A DNA stretch of 64,000 nt. It comes from Angiostrongylus vasorum. Lineage: Eukaryota > Nematoda > Chromadorea > Rhabditida > Metastrongylidae. Within the stretch, counting starts at the first letter, position 1; each line of letters starts with the position of its first letter. Position numbers and translations under genes: made by a program. Under the pieces are notes generated by a model. That model saw only the letters and a program-made list of their open reading frames with translations, did no database searches and had not been told where the DNA came from. Positions 32,140 to 44,985 of the stretch are shown one piece after another. Where the stretch lies: assembly GCA_018806985.1 (NCBI GenBank), contig JADANN010000456.1:1674001-1738000 (forward strand), given 5' to 3'.

Positions 32140-35100
32140 ACTGAGAAACGACGCCTTTATGGGAAGGTTTCGAGCTAAAACTGACACTTAAAAAAGGCTA
32201 ATATTTTTCCTTGATAACCAGTGGCCTATCTTTATGAGTCTTAGAAAAAATTTTGGCTTGATCAGTGCACTGCTGAATAACCAGGTAGTTTTTCTTTGTG
32301 GTCTTGAAATAGTGGGGTGATGGACTCCCTAACTGTCACTGCAGACATTCACAAGCCCTTATTGTTCAAAAAGTAAGTTTTCCGGATCTTTATTGATCTT
32401 TTGCATTGAACTACTGTTCACTCGGGATTTGATTGAATACTTCCAATTACTTTTCCACTTCCATAAGAGCACTAAAGAGATGAACTACTGGTAAGGCGCA
32501 GTTAGCTGACGTGGTGATCTTTCGGAGAATTCCCTAGTATTATCAATGAAAAGCAAACAGATAATATCAAAAAAAGCTTAGAAGAAAGACAAGAATTAAG
32601 ACTTAAGAAGAAAACGAAATAGAATAGTTTTGGCGTATTGTCGCATAGTAACTTCACAAATACAGTTTAAATGACCCTAGTATAGTGAACGATTCTATTA
32701 TACTAGGAGAAAGAAATGAAAGACTTTGCAGTTCTTCACAAAGAAAAGTGAGGAAGAAATTCTATACAAAGAAAAGTCGAGAAGAAACGATTTGACTGGA
32801 ACTGTATGTTCATGGTGTTGTCTTCACCAACGACGCCCGCCAAACGTTATATGGACGGAACAAAAGAAATTCGTCGCAGAAACGAGTACGGTACTGAAAA
32901 AGCCTTTTCCATTATGGATAGAGACGAGCAAAGATATCAGTGTGTTGGCTAGTAACTCAACTAATACATTAATACAACGGAAGCCGCATGATTTATGAAA
33001 ATGAAGAGATTTCGTTCTCACCAATCTGAAAATGACTTATCTTCTTAAAAAACACTGCCCTATTGAAAAAGAGACTTTTTCTGCGAAATATAACCATAAA
33101 GTAGGATTTCAACAAACAGTTCAGACTTTCTGTTTCGCGGTTCACCTACACAATGAGACAAGGGAGGAGGGTGACTGGTCGTTGAACTGGTATATTTGGT
33201 AGAGTTCTTCTTCGCCGAAGTCAATTGAAATCAAGTTGACATTTCTGTGCATGGGATCGAGTAGGAGCAAAGGAACATCAGAAGAAGAAAAACCTAATCG
33301 CAAATTTGCCACCCCTCTTTTAATTTAGAAAATCAAGGATTTCATCTATTGTATCGAAAACCCTGAAAGTTGCCTCGCCTCTCCCTCGTGATTTCAGGAA
33401 ATTCCGTCTCTCATTATATTTTAGACATCCTACCGCGCTGTGTAAGCTTGTGTAATCCTTGTAAGACGAGTCCAACTTCGGAAACTCAACGAAATATTTT
33501 ATTCCACGTTTTGCGCACGTTGTAGAATTCTTCTATTAGTAACCACTATTGGGCTTTTGTTCAGTTTCTTAGTGTCAGCAACATATATGAAGTAAAGGAT
33601 AAACTTCTCTCTAATGTGTTTGAACATAACTGCTCTATTGCCTTGCTTCGTAGCCTTTTTTGTGTTAGAGAAGCAATATTTAAAAGTTGGTTATCGTAGT
33701 GATGAGAGGAGGCTTTGACTCGTTAAGCGTGAAGCACGTCATGAGGATATCAGGTCAGTAACGGTTGCTTTGTTGAGGGAAACTAAACCAACGTTCCGAC
33801 CAATCTGCTCCATTACAAAATTGAATTATGTTGTGGAAAATCCGACAAAGACGTTCTCTACAACAGAATGCTATAGAAAGAATCCTCAGCGCTGGATTAC
33901 AATAGAAAGCACAAAAAAGTCACCAGCGACAAGAAATAGAAACCCATAAATGCTATGGATGGTTTACGATTGTACTGAGTCAGATCGCGAACAGTCAAGC
34001 TCAGCAATACGCTTGGGCTCGGCTGGTACACACTCCTCTAGTTAGTCGGGCGCGTGCGCCTGTACACAAAACAACGCGTTGTTTATTTGAGCAGGACCGA
34101 ATGTGAGAGTGGAAGAAGAATTTTAGACAAACTCTACCCAAACAAATATCTTTTAACTAACGAAATGGACGATGAATGTTACGGTTTGAGACTGATGTTG
34201 ACAAATATCGTCTTCGAACCAAACACTTATGACACGATATCCTTCGGTTGCGAAGTCGATCTAGCACAAGAGTGGCAGACATGGATGATGTTTAATGAAG
34301 GTTTGGAATAGAGGAAATAGTAAATGAAACAAAGAATAGCCAAACCAACATTTCTTTCGATTAGACAGATGGCAAGGTAAGGAGGTCCAATGAAGTAAGC
34401 ACACAGCTGCGGGAAATAGCGCAGACCGATATATCCAGAACTCCAAAATTCCACTACCGTAGAAAAAAGCAATGGTGATGGTTGTGATGGAACATTTCGA
34501 ATCATTTATATGATTCACATCGTAGCACTACTAGACGGACAAAATGGCATAGGTGACAGATGGAGACAAAACTCTGCTTTTTTGTAGAATTGACCGTAAA
34601 GCTGAAAATTTTTCATGTTCACTCATACAAATTATTGATTGGTCAGTTTGAATGAAGCTTAATCAATTTACTCATTTAGCCGATTGTTCCTTTATTCAAC
34701 AGTCTTCAGGTGACTTAGTAGGAAGTCAATAAAGCACTAAAATACGATGACAAAACTTCTATCCATTTGTTTCAGCGAACATCAAGCAAAAGAAATTGCT
34801 AAACAACCACTGTATTGATTGTGTTGATGAAACTTCTGATCTTTGGTTCCGTCAAACATTAAGTAACAGAAACTGTTCAAATATACGTTGTACTGATGGT
34901 AATCATGAAACTTGTGCTTGTTCGTTCCATCGAACAACAAGAATGGAAACTATTCAAACATCTGCCGTACTGATAAGTAGGTAATACTAAGTTATTCACG
35001 GTCACAAAACTACTGATAACGCCCCAACATACTGCAACTATATGCTGACAACATTCGAAATGAATCAACGTCAACGTTGACATTATTTTCGCACCGACAC

Positions 35101-37590
35101 TAAACTTCTTTCATTCTAAATAATCCCACCACCATCATATGTTATGCACATCGGGGCATTTCCTTCATTCGACTGGTTTCCGAGTAGCAAATGTGCTGGA
35201 GTCCGCATAACTTGTGAATATGAACCGTCCAAGTATCCGAATAAGTAAGATTGGTTTCCTCGTAGCCACCATCAACGGACGTCCTCATACTTGAGTGTGG
35301 CTTCAACTGTTGCTTAAGGATTTCTGTCTTCCTTACAAATGAATTGTGATGTCATGAATGCTGGTTGAGTAGATCTTTCCCGAGTTATGGAAAAGTGTTT
35401 TCTCAAGTCTTGTTACAGGCAGTCAAAAGTCTTTGTGAATAGTAGGGCGCTTATTCCAGACAAGTGTTCCAAAATCTTCGTCCACGAAAGGATGGCAGTT
35501 GGATGGCTTGGGTTGAGACTGAGCCGTTGGTTTGTGTTTATCAAATCGCATCACTGTCACAGCGATATCCGTTCCTAAACATGAACTAGAATGCTAAATA
35601 TATCTTTTCTTTAAATGTCCAGTGGAGAACAATAGACCAGAAAGAAATAAAGTCATGAGAAAAACAGCTCTGTTTTGAGTGAATCACTGCAAAGTTGCGA
35701 TTTTGCTAGATCAATGAAGTAATCACTATCTATTCCTTTAAAAAAGGCTTCCTAAAGTGAAGTACTAACGTGTTGATATCCTTAATATTTATTTGGTAGA
35801 AAAAGGCTTTTTTTGCTTTTTCCAAAATCGGAGTTATTTTTGTAACATGAAAAAACACTGAAATAACTTCTAGAGAAATAAATCTTACTAAATTTTTGAA
35901 TATTAGGAATAATTCAACAAAATTGGTTGACCGTTATTAAATTTATTGTTATTTTGTTTATTGAAGACACAAAATAGGCATCTTGGTAGAGCTGAAACAC
36001 AACTCCCGAGTTTTAAGAGATATAGCTATAGCTCCATTATTATGACCTATTTAATCACCACAACTACTAAACAGCAAAGGAAAAAGTCGCCTGTTGTCAA
36101 GTCGTTCACAATCACATGTAACCTAGATAACTAACAAATCATTAAAACGAATTGCTGTAATGTGTCGTATGAAACGAAAAAAGGGTCAATTATTAGGAAA
36201 ACACTCGAAAACTAGACGACACACCCCTGTTTGTCCATCAGCACAATGATCACATCAAATAAAACCAGGAAGAGAAGCATTGAATTGTCAAGAGATCACG
36301 AGAAAACGAGGGAGAAATAACTGAATAGACGGCAAGAGAAACGATGCATGGAGGTGAACACAGTGGGGAAAAGAATGGGAGTGTGAATGTGTGTTATTAG
36401 ATAGATTCCTTTACGTTCGGCTAGCAACATTTCACGCAAAGCGATAGAGACGTAGGCAATCGGATTACCATATACCGTGCAAAGTGCACCGTACTTTGTC
36501 TCGCCGTGCGCGAAGACATGAGAGAGCATATAAAATTCGGGGAGCAAAGACGATAAACGAGATACGGTAATCTGCGTGTCCAGTTCTTTCTTTAAGGGTT
36601 TTTCACTCAGAAATCTCAAATTCTATAAGTACGCGTAACTAACAGTTTGGTCTGCACCGGTATATTTGAAAGAGAATAAATATTGAAAATTAGGTCCGGT
36701 CATATAAAAAGCATTTGGGAAAAGTAGTTATAGAACCAATATTTTGTCGAAGCATTTTCGTTCTAAACGTGGTAAATTGTGCACAGATGAAGACGTCATC
36801 GAATGTAACAACTAATACAAGAACCAGGTAAGGAATTTTATCGTTCTGTTTACTCAATGAGATCGCGGTCAAGTTTGGCGGTCTTCTGCATCATACAAAC
36901 AGGTCATTGTTACATTTTTTGCTTGGAGGTCATTCAATGTGCTTCTTTGCGTTCTTGGCACTGCGCACGACTCAACACCAGTAATATCGAGGTAATTCAA
37001 GGTTAAACTCATAGCACAACGGTGATTTGAAAGTAGGCAGAAACACTTTAGACATCTTGCGATCTGGCCAACTGATTAAGGATGAAAGAACCTTATATTA
37101 AACAAAAAAATAAACAAACTTAGAATAGAATGTAAAGTATCATTCACTAAAAGCACCGTCGTGCTGCAATCTACGCAAAAACGAAGATAAGTTGCCATCA
37201 CAATGGCTAAGACGTGACGAAGACTATGTGTGACAATATGGGCCAGGTTTCCGACACGCTACAACTTCAGCGTCAGCGTATAAGAAGAAATGAGAAAGAA
37301 ACCAGCGCAATTCAAAGTAAAGTCTAACTTAAACCGCCTGCTTAGAGAAATCTGAATCTCAGGGACGGTTACTTTGCGTTTTTCACATCAGTCGAACACA
37401 AATATTCTCGATGTTTGCACAATCTGAACTCCGCTTTTCTAAACCACAATTCCCACTTCAAAAAAGAAAACTGCGGGTTATAAAAACAGGTTTGACGCTT
37501 CGATAAGAAGAAGGTAAAGTGTCATAAACAAAATATCTATCAAACGTGAAAACTTCAAAGAATTTGGGCGGAGTTCCTGTATTTCGAAAA
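32140..37590. other. Unique AT-rich stretch without recognised genes
   Basis: Only the 34.8-kb tandem repeat is recognisable. Two open frames, 34054-34311 (+, 85 codons) and 36296-36619 (-, 107 codons), have protein-like composition but no known domain and no convincing splice context, so they are not called as genes. Confidence 0.4.
34770..34978. repeat. Three-unit tandem repeat, period about 77 bp
   Basis: Units start at about 34770, 34847 and 34925. Common points are TTCC(G/A)TC(A/G)AACA, GAAACT(G/A)TTCAAA and GTACTGAT. The copies are clearly diverged, so the duplication is old. Confidence 0.75.
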
Positions 37591-37599
37591 AACTGAGCT

Positions 37600-37636
37600 T
37601 TCTTTCTCTCTCTCTCTCTCTCTCCCTTTCTCTCTT
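37600..37636. repeat. CT-rich simple repeat
   Basis: TCTTTCTCTCTCTCTCTCTC and following. It lies about 0.4 kb before a CpG-rich patch and could be part of a promoter region. Confidence 0.9.
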
Positions 37637-37989
37637 ATAATCTCACTTTCTTCTAGAACAGTCTTTTACTTGTAATAAAGGTATGAAAATATAGAACACT
37701 TAATAAAAAAACTTTTTGAAGGTTTTTGGAGGACAATCGTCAATAAATCCCTATATGCATATATATCTCCTAAACTGTCATTCAGAGTTATAAATTGTTT
37801 AATTGTTTAAGCAACAAGTGAGCTCTGATTAGAAGTGGAATAGCTATTGGACGGACAACGAGCTTAAACTTGGTATGGTAATGAAAAGCTGAATGAAAGA
37901 GAGAAAGAGACGGTATGCGTGGATATGTGAGAAAGAGAGACAAAGGTTGAGAAGGAAGAAACGCCTAAAGAGACATAAATGCAAAGAGA

Positions 37990-38330
37990 CAACGAGATTT
38001 GCGCGAAATGAGCGCGGCAGCTAACTGAAGACGGTCGACTGGCCGGTGGCGGCTTGTTCTACTACGAGCGTGAAGCCACCGCCGCCGCCGAACGGCCGCT
38101 GAACACGTTGAGAAACGGATCTCGTAAGTGGGCTAATCGAGCTGGAACCATACATACAAAGACTTACACCGAAACACAATGCTTACGCTTATGAGACAAG
38201 CCCGACTATCATTGGATCGGCTAACGACGTCATATGACGTCATCGACTATGACGGTCAACAGTTGAGCAACACGGACAACGTTACTGGAACGGTTGCAAA
38301 CTTTGCAGCACTGCCAGGGGATCCGAACAT
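37990..38330. promoter_or_regulatory. CpG-rich patch with a perfect CRE-like site
   Basis: The base composition changes sharply from the AT-rich surroundings (GCCACCGCCGCCGCCGAACG). The block includes a palindromic TGACGTCA at 38235-38242 and a second GACGTCA at 38226-38232. It might be a promoter/first-exon region or a conserved enhancer. Only composition and the motif support this. Confidence 0.3.
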
Positions 38331-38758
38331 TTGTTGAGAAGGAAAAAGGCATACATGGAAGTGGATTGTTACAGATTTCTAGCAAATCGTTTTTTTCTAT
38401 GAGCTAACCAGTGGAGGAACTGAGTGCTGCAACTTCTTCTAGGAAGTTCTCCACAATATTTGGCTCAAACGCACCATTCATCGTTTAATAGTTCGATTTA
38501 GAAACTACCTTTTAGAAAGTTCTTCGTAGAAAATTTTAGTTCTACGTATAAATTCAATGGAATTTCATTTGAAATTCATTTATAGAACAGGGCTGTTGAA
38601 AATCCGTGTAATCGAAAAATCAACGGTGGTCTAGGCCACAGTAGCATAGGTAGATCGCAAAGATATTGTTTCAAATACTCAGGTTGTCACACTTTCTAAC
38701 TTTATAAAAAACGAGAATATTCAGGTATATCTAGATAATCTGCCTTATCAATGTACCA

Positions 38759-39036
38759 AGGCGCGTGTGGTGCAGTGGTCGGAGGAGCCCTGCAACACAC
38801 ACGTAGAATCAATTCCGGCGCCCATGGCCCATCATACCTTCCGTCTCTCCGGGGTTGGCGAATTGGTACCGGACTTGTCTGGGAGGATAGCAGCACTGGC
38901 TCGATACATCGGTAGGCCATCGCGAGTCACTGTAAAGGCCAGATGTGCATTCAATCACCTCCAAACGATGCTTAATGAAGTCGAATGCATGATGCATACT
39001 TCAGGGACTGATCAACGCCGAGAGCTTTTTTTATCC
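38759..39036 (+). mobile_element. SINE-A copy with target-site duplication
   Basis: Full-length head (GGCGCGTGTGGTGCAGTGG), core (GAATTGGTACCGGACTTGTC), GGTAGGCCATCGCGAGTCAC, and a 3' end GAGAGCTTTTTTTATCC. ATGTACCA flanks both sides (38751-38758 and 39037-39044). The insertion sits about 430 bp downstream of the CpG-rich patch. Confidence 0.92.
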
Positions 39037-39726
39037 ATGTACCATTTGAACAGTTACACTAGCATAGATGGATCCATAGAATGGATAATCTGTGTGCAGA
39101 AAGGGAAAAAGTTGGAACGTACGGAAATTTTCCACAACCGAAACACAAAATCAATAAACATTAAGTAGGTTTCTAGATGTAGACACATACACCTACATGT
39201 ACATTTTGTTTGTATATGCATAATTTGTGTGTACTTATATCCAGTCAAGGATACGAATGTCTACAATACTATTAAAAAAATAGCTAAAAAATTAATTGAA
39301 TACTTTAGAGAAATTATATTCATTATGAATAAATTTTTTCGGTCTTTCTTTGTTCTTTCGTTTTTCCCTAATAAATATTGCACGAAACAAACTGCAGCAA
39401 CAAAAACTGTAAGTAGGAGAATGATTAAACCTCTATGTGGGTAGTTAAAATTGGAAACTCGTAACTGGTCATTGTAACAGCTTACAATTCAAAAAACATT
39501 GTGTCGAATCGGAATGTCCGACTGGGTTTCAAGTGGAATTCGTTGACCTGGAACCACCACGACGATGAACACAGCCGGCGCGCACAGTTAAAACGGCGAT
39601 TATCAGCCATGGTACTGTTGAAGACGACCTGTGACTGACCTGGAGTAGAGTTTCCGGATGTTTCAAGCCCACATCGAAAAGAGGATTATTCAAAGGGAAG
39701 GAAAGAGATAGAAACGAAGCTAAAAT

Positions 39727-39875
39727 AACTCTTTGTTTTTTCTTCAATAAGCAGACAGAGGTTGGTAGTATAGAATTTATTAATAAGTAGTTATAAAATA
39801 TATAAGTAATACTGTATGCTAATAAATTCTATAACACCAACCTCGTGTCTGCTTACTGAAGAAAAACAGCGAGTT
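39727..39875. mobile_element. Short palindromic element made of two family D extremities
   Basis: Arms 39727-39782 and 39820-39875 are reverse complements with roughly seven mismatches in 56, around a 37-bp AT-rich centre. The end sequence (AGCAGACACGAGGTTGGTG) also occurs at the end of the family D copy at 44.9 kb. Confidence 0.7.
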
Positions 39876-40999
39876 ATCAACCAATGCCGAGATTAATAGG
39901 AAGTAGACCTTGGGAAGCTAAAATACATAGGTAGTACTTTAGGAAGTTAGTGCTGCAGGGCCTGTTCACAGTAAAATCCGTTGTTGCTTGTCAGAGCAGC
40001 CATCAGTGGAAGGAAAAATTACTGTGGTAAAAGCGGAGTACATTTATATTACTGCTTTCATTAACACTAGTATAACTGCCGGACAGTAAATACGCCAAAT
40101 ATTAGGTATTCTCTTGTGGTTAGTTCTTTTTTATTTCATTTTTTTATTGCTCTTCAGAGGATCGAAACGAAATTTTTACATTTATTGGAAATTTCTTATT
40201 TTTTTACGAGTTTATTCTGTTTAACTGGACGTTTACAGTCAGAACACCAATATAATAGATAGAAAATACAAAGCTCATTTGTGCATACAATTAGAATCTT
40301 TCTCTTCCTTCCTTCACAGATTCCCTTTAACAGCTTAACGACGTTTACGTTTAAATTGGTTTCACTGGAAGTGATTGATTTAATGAATATTGAGATTATC
40401 CTAGTATTATTATAACAGTTAAAACAGTTATTAGAAAATTGTTACGTCTTTTGTTACACGTTTGTTACAGGGAATAGTCAACTATCATCCAAGCTCCATA
40501 CACGACCAACAACTTTTCATTGCGAGCGCTCGAATTAAGGTTTAGTAACCCACTTCGGTCGATTTCAGTTCTGGTATTTACCGTTGCTACAGCTGACAGT
40601 TGTTGACCTTGGTTTGTGACAGTTTTGTGTTGCATACAATCTCCGTCATTAATCTCGTAACTGCAAAAAATAGCAAGCAAATAGAAAATAGCAAACCCAG
40701 AGTAGGGAAAAATACGGAGTTTCAATAAACAGGCCAGTGGAAGAAAGTTAAAAAAACGAGAGATATTATGTATAAAATACTTCATAATTCACATTTAACC
40801 CAGTAAACAACTTTTCTACACCTGAGTTTCTTAAGAGTAGTAGAAATAACAATATTTTAAACTTGATACCGTTGTTTATATCTGGGAGAAATCCATAAAC
40901 ATTTCGAGTCATGAAATAGTAGATTATGCTGGTTTTCCCAAATTCTTTGTAGCTCCAATGAGACTGTGGCGACATTACAATAGTGAGTTTTACAGAAAG

Positions 41000-41800
41000 G
41001 ACTTGTGAAAACCAGTCACCTGCAGCTAAATCCAGTTACCGTAATAAAAGTGCATGATGCACACCGTATTGCAACGAATCAAAGTGCGAACGCACTTTTG
41101 TTTGGACGCCTGCGTCGGCGTCATAGTGCAGTATTTCTCGCATACAGTACACTGTTGCACTATTCAGCAGATGGGCCCTTTGACTCGTCATTACTTTCCC
41201 AAGAACTAAAGACAAGACGTAATGAAAGGCGGAAAGGCGTGGATGCAGGTAGCAGCTCCAAGTGAACATTAAGGTGTATCACTGAATACATAATGCTTCC
41301 TGCTAAAGCGGTCCGTGGTTGCTACTAATCATGCCCGAAACCTAAGCTTTGATCTTTACTGTACTGTCAAAAAGAACAACCAAATAACACAAATCTTGAG
41401 TTGACCATGCAAGGCTCTCGAGCCAAAACAAAGCTATTGAACAATTATTTTTTTCAAAACAAGCGCAGGGAATAAAATGACCTGTACAGGCGACGACGAA
41501 TTTGAACGGTAAGCAACGCACGGCCGAATTTGTTATTGTGAAAAACCACCTCGAACTGACCTACATTGTGACGACCGACGAGCGTGATGCGAAATTGTAA
41601 GTAAACAATTACTTAAACCGAATTTGCGCGGTCAAATATGTCGTGTCACAACTCCACAACAACCTGAATGACACATCGGCGAACAACGACGTGTATCGTT
41701 GGGAAATTTTGGAGGGGATGGGGACGACAGACGACGAGAAGACCAACAAATCGCTTCCATTGAGGTGACCTGTAAACTGACGGAGATGAAAATGCGCAAA
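41000..41800. other. CpG-rich unique region, possible exons
   Basis: Two CpG-rich patches (41.0-41.27 and 41.47-41.8 kb) lie in otherwise AT-rich DNA. The second holds a 108-bp plus-strand piece bounded by an acceptor-like CTGTACAG and a donor-like GTAAGT (41597-41602). It reads AEFVIVKNHLELTYIVTTDE in one frame. I do not recognise the peptide. Confidence 0.2.
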
Positions 41801-42353
41801 AGTTGGCAGAAAGTTATTGCTGTCATAGATGATGGATATAAATGCAAAATATGAGACGAACTGGGTGTGTTTTATTTGAAAAAAGGAGGATTTATCAAGG
41901 AATCTTGTTCTGTAGTGATAGTGTCTGTAAAGATCAGTGTTTTCCTATGTCTTCTATGCTTTTGATGGAATTGATATAGCTATGTAGTAGGACAGACATT
42001 ACGCTGCTCCCAAGTACTTGTTCTGAGCAGGAAATATTTGAGTTGACTTTGCTTACATAGGGAAAGAACCAGCCAAGCCGTTAAGCTTAAGTGCGTAGAA
42101 GCTAAATTTAGTAGCAAACCAAACCAATAAAATCCTGGCTTGTATTTTTTAAGCCATGAACACACGAAAAAAATACACATTGAGCAAATAAACATAGAGT
42201 TGCGAGTGATACCAACCAGTTTTGTGCAGTTTTGTTGAGCTGTTCGTTCACCTCTAGAACGCCTGTTGATAAGAAGAAATTATCACTACGACAAAGCTGC
42301 ATAGCCAGCAATAGAATGCGGCTGACACCTACTGACACGGCCGAAGACCGATA

Positions 42354-42368
42354 AGTGTGTGTGTATGT

Positions 42369-42435
<67 letters not shown>

Positions 42436-42448
42436 TGTCTGTGTGTGT
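42354..42448. repeat. GT microsatellite
   Basis: GT run with GTAT interruptions at its start and GTCT at its end. It lies in otherwise unique DNA. Confidence 0.96.
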
Positions 42449-42449
42449 G

Positions 42450-44289
42450 CATGTGTGATCGAAAAAGACAAAAAGACCATAAAATAAATAATATATTCAT
42501 CGAAAGTATTTCAGTCATTCCATAGACTTCGCAGTCGTTCATGTGATGAGGAATGAAGATTGTTCCAAAATTTTGCCGTAATGTGCCATTTATAAATAGA
42601 CTTATGAAAGGAAATCGACTGAGGAAGAAACGGTCAATTCCTCTGTGAAACAAAATCTTCGAAGCAATTACTTTTACTGTGTAACGAGATCTCTAATAAA
42701 AAGATCTTAGAAAAAAAAGAAAAAGGAAGTTAGAAATTTAGAAAGGTAACTATTTTTTACAGTGTACTTGTCACAATACTTCCGTAGGTATGGAGCCTTC
42801 GAATAGTTGGATAACTTTTTAAAGTTTTTAAAATGCGAACAGCTGAAAGCGACTAGCCCGATCACTTTCTCTGTTATTCAAATAGAAATCGCAGATCAAC
42901 AGACTAATAGAGTATTGGTTAAATTTCCAGTAGAATTCGTAAATTTGCAAACTTACGTCAAAGTTCTCATTACTTGTTCACTACGGAATTTTAGTAACCA
43001 TGGAAGCATCGAAATTTCCGCAGAACTGGAGGAGAAAAAGGCTTTTTATGAATTGACAAGTGGAAAATAAATATGCAGATTACTACATCTCAGAGAAAAT
43101 TTGATTATAAATGAAGGAAATTTTTTTAGTTTACTCACTTTTTAAAAACTTGGATGGCTAGACTTTACATGTCGTGTGTGCGTTAAATTTGCTTCCATTC
43201 TGTTAGCTTTTCTGCAGCTGTCTTCCACAGAGGTAGCCAAGCTCATACGTAGGTTCAACCGTAGCTTCAGGACTTGTTATCTCCTTACCGACATGTTAAA
43301 TGCTGGTCGACTTCGTTCGAAAACGGCACTGATCATACATACTGTCTTCCTAGTTGTCACCAGCGGAACTCATCCTTTCAGGTCGGCAAGACATGTGCTT
43401 TCATCTAATTCAAATTCTTCCAGGACAGTGACGATTACTGCGACTGGTCGACTCATCGATCATACTTGTTGTGACAATCAGAATACAATTTTGTTAAATG
43501 CACAGTGAAAGGCATAACGAAAGAGCACGAGCTGTGATTTTTTTGCAGAGCCTTCCTAGCGATGATGCATCTGGGACAATGCTTTTGACTGCAAAGCCAT
43601 GAGCACTATACACTACAGCTGACAACACTCTCAAACGAAGCTCTTTTTTCCTTCGCTGTATCAGCTGTTTTTAGAACTTAGTAGGAATTCTTTCCAGTGC
43701 TTCGATATTTTCCAACATGTGACACAATTTCTTTTGTCATTATTATAATAATTGCGAAATTGGCTCCATTCCCACGTATCAGCGTAATTATGGTACCATC
43801 TACATCGTAACGACGTACAGCTGAACTCGACCTAAAAAAATCTGATCATCGAGAATTCCAAAGAACGAAAAATAAACGATAACTAAATGGCAAGAAGAAT
43901 ATACTTCTGATTGGTGCAAAGAGAAGGTCTTTCAAAATGTAAGGAATCGAGAAAAAAATATTCCGAAAATCTGCCAGAATAATACACTTTTAGAACGCAT
44001 GGAAATGGTAGACTATAGAACAAATAAAACGAAAAAGAATAAAAAGTGAAAAGGAATAAGACTGGTGAATTAAACAAACAAGAATTGGGAAATGATAAAG
44101 GAATGCTGACAATTGGAATAGGTGGGGAGAAGGTTACGAGCTAAAACTCACATTAATTTCAATTCGGCAAGTTAATAAAATTTCCTAAGAGTCTTCTACT
44201 ATTATAATATTGAAAAATCCCTATAATCACGATGAGCGCTCGGTTAGAGCCGGAGCACAACAATAATTTCTTTACATATTTTTTATTTA
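42450..44289. other. Unique AT-rich stretch without recognised genes
   Basis: Open frames at 42807-43070 and 43176-43508 (+) are close together but have no recognisable domain. Nothing else is seen. Confidence 0.4.
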
Positions 44290-44640
44290 CTGCATGTCAT
44301 ACTTTTTTCACGAAAGGGTATTATGTGGGATACAACCACAACGACGCTGAGATATTTGCAAAACTCCGGATCGCAGGTGTCCGCGGTGGGGAACGAACAC
44401 ACTATTGTCCTTTCCGGGGAGTAACGCGTTCACCACCACACCATGCGAGTTCTTCGTTTCGCCTGTCTCTCAGCTAGTTCTATCGATCAGTGCGATCAGC
44501 AATGACCCGTCAACGGGATTGAGCTGGGAGGCCCAAACTGGCAATGAACCCAGTCAAGCTGAGGCTGTAGTCGAAATCACAACGTTAACTTTTTATTTAC
44601 TGCCTATTGCAATTTTTCACGGCAGGACATCATGTGTAAT
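44290..44640 (-). mobile_element. SINE-C copy with a partial second unit upstream of its head
   Basis: Full reversed copy: CACAACGACGCTGAGATATT, GGTGGGGAACGAACACAC, ACCACCACACCATGCGAG, CAACGGGATTGAGCTGGG, AACCCAGTCAAGCTGAGG. Beyond its 5' end come a tail-like segment (TTACTGCCTATTGCAATTTT, CACGGCAGGACATCATGTG) and again CACAACGACG, so a second, truncated unit is joined in tandem. Confidence 0.75.
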
Positions 44641-44799
44641 ACAACCACAACGACGAAAAACAGTTTCTCTCATTGCCCATTAAGCTGTGCGTCGGATTTT
44701 ATTTATAGCAAATATGAGGACATAATATTTATTTCAAAAGTTCTTTATCATATTAGGTATTAACTCACAATAGGTTTATTGATGAGGAATCTTTCGAGC

Positions 44800-44985
44800 A
44801 ACAGTGAACACTCATCAGTTGCCAAGACCGACTTTCTGTTAACCTCGGCACTGATTGATACTCAATTTGACCTTTCCAGGCTCTGAAGAAGGCGAAACTG
44901 CCGAAACGTCAACTATTGTATCCTAATAAACCTATAATAACAACCTCGTGTCTGCTTATTGAAGAAAAACATCGAGTGAACACTC
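44800..44985 (+). mobile_element. Family D single end
   Basis: CCAGGCTCTGAAGAAGGCGA, ACTGCCGAAACGTCAAC, CCTAATAAACC and AACAACCTCGTGTCTGCTTA are in the usual outward order. The hairpin GGC..GCC is intact. No opposing arm is present nearby. Confidence 0.6.

Noticed and set aside
34054..34311. 85-codon frame with protein-like composition
   Set aside because: No domain recognised and no supporting exon structure; comparable chance frames occur throughout.
36296..36619. 107-codon minus-strand frame
   Set aside because: No recognised domain; the terminal half is low-complexity Phe/Ser. Left as unexplained.
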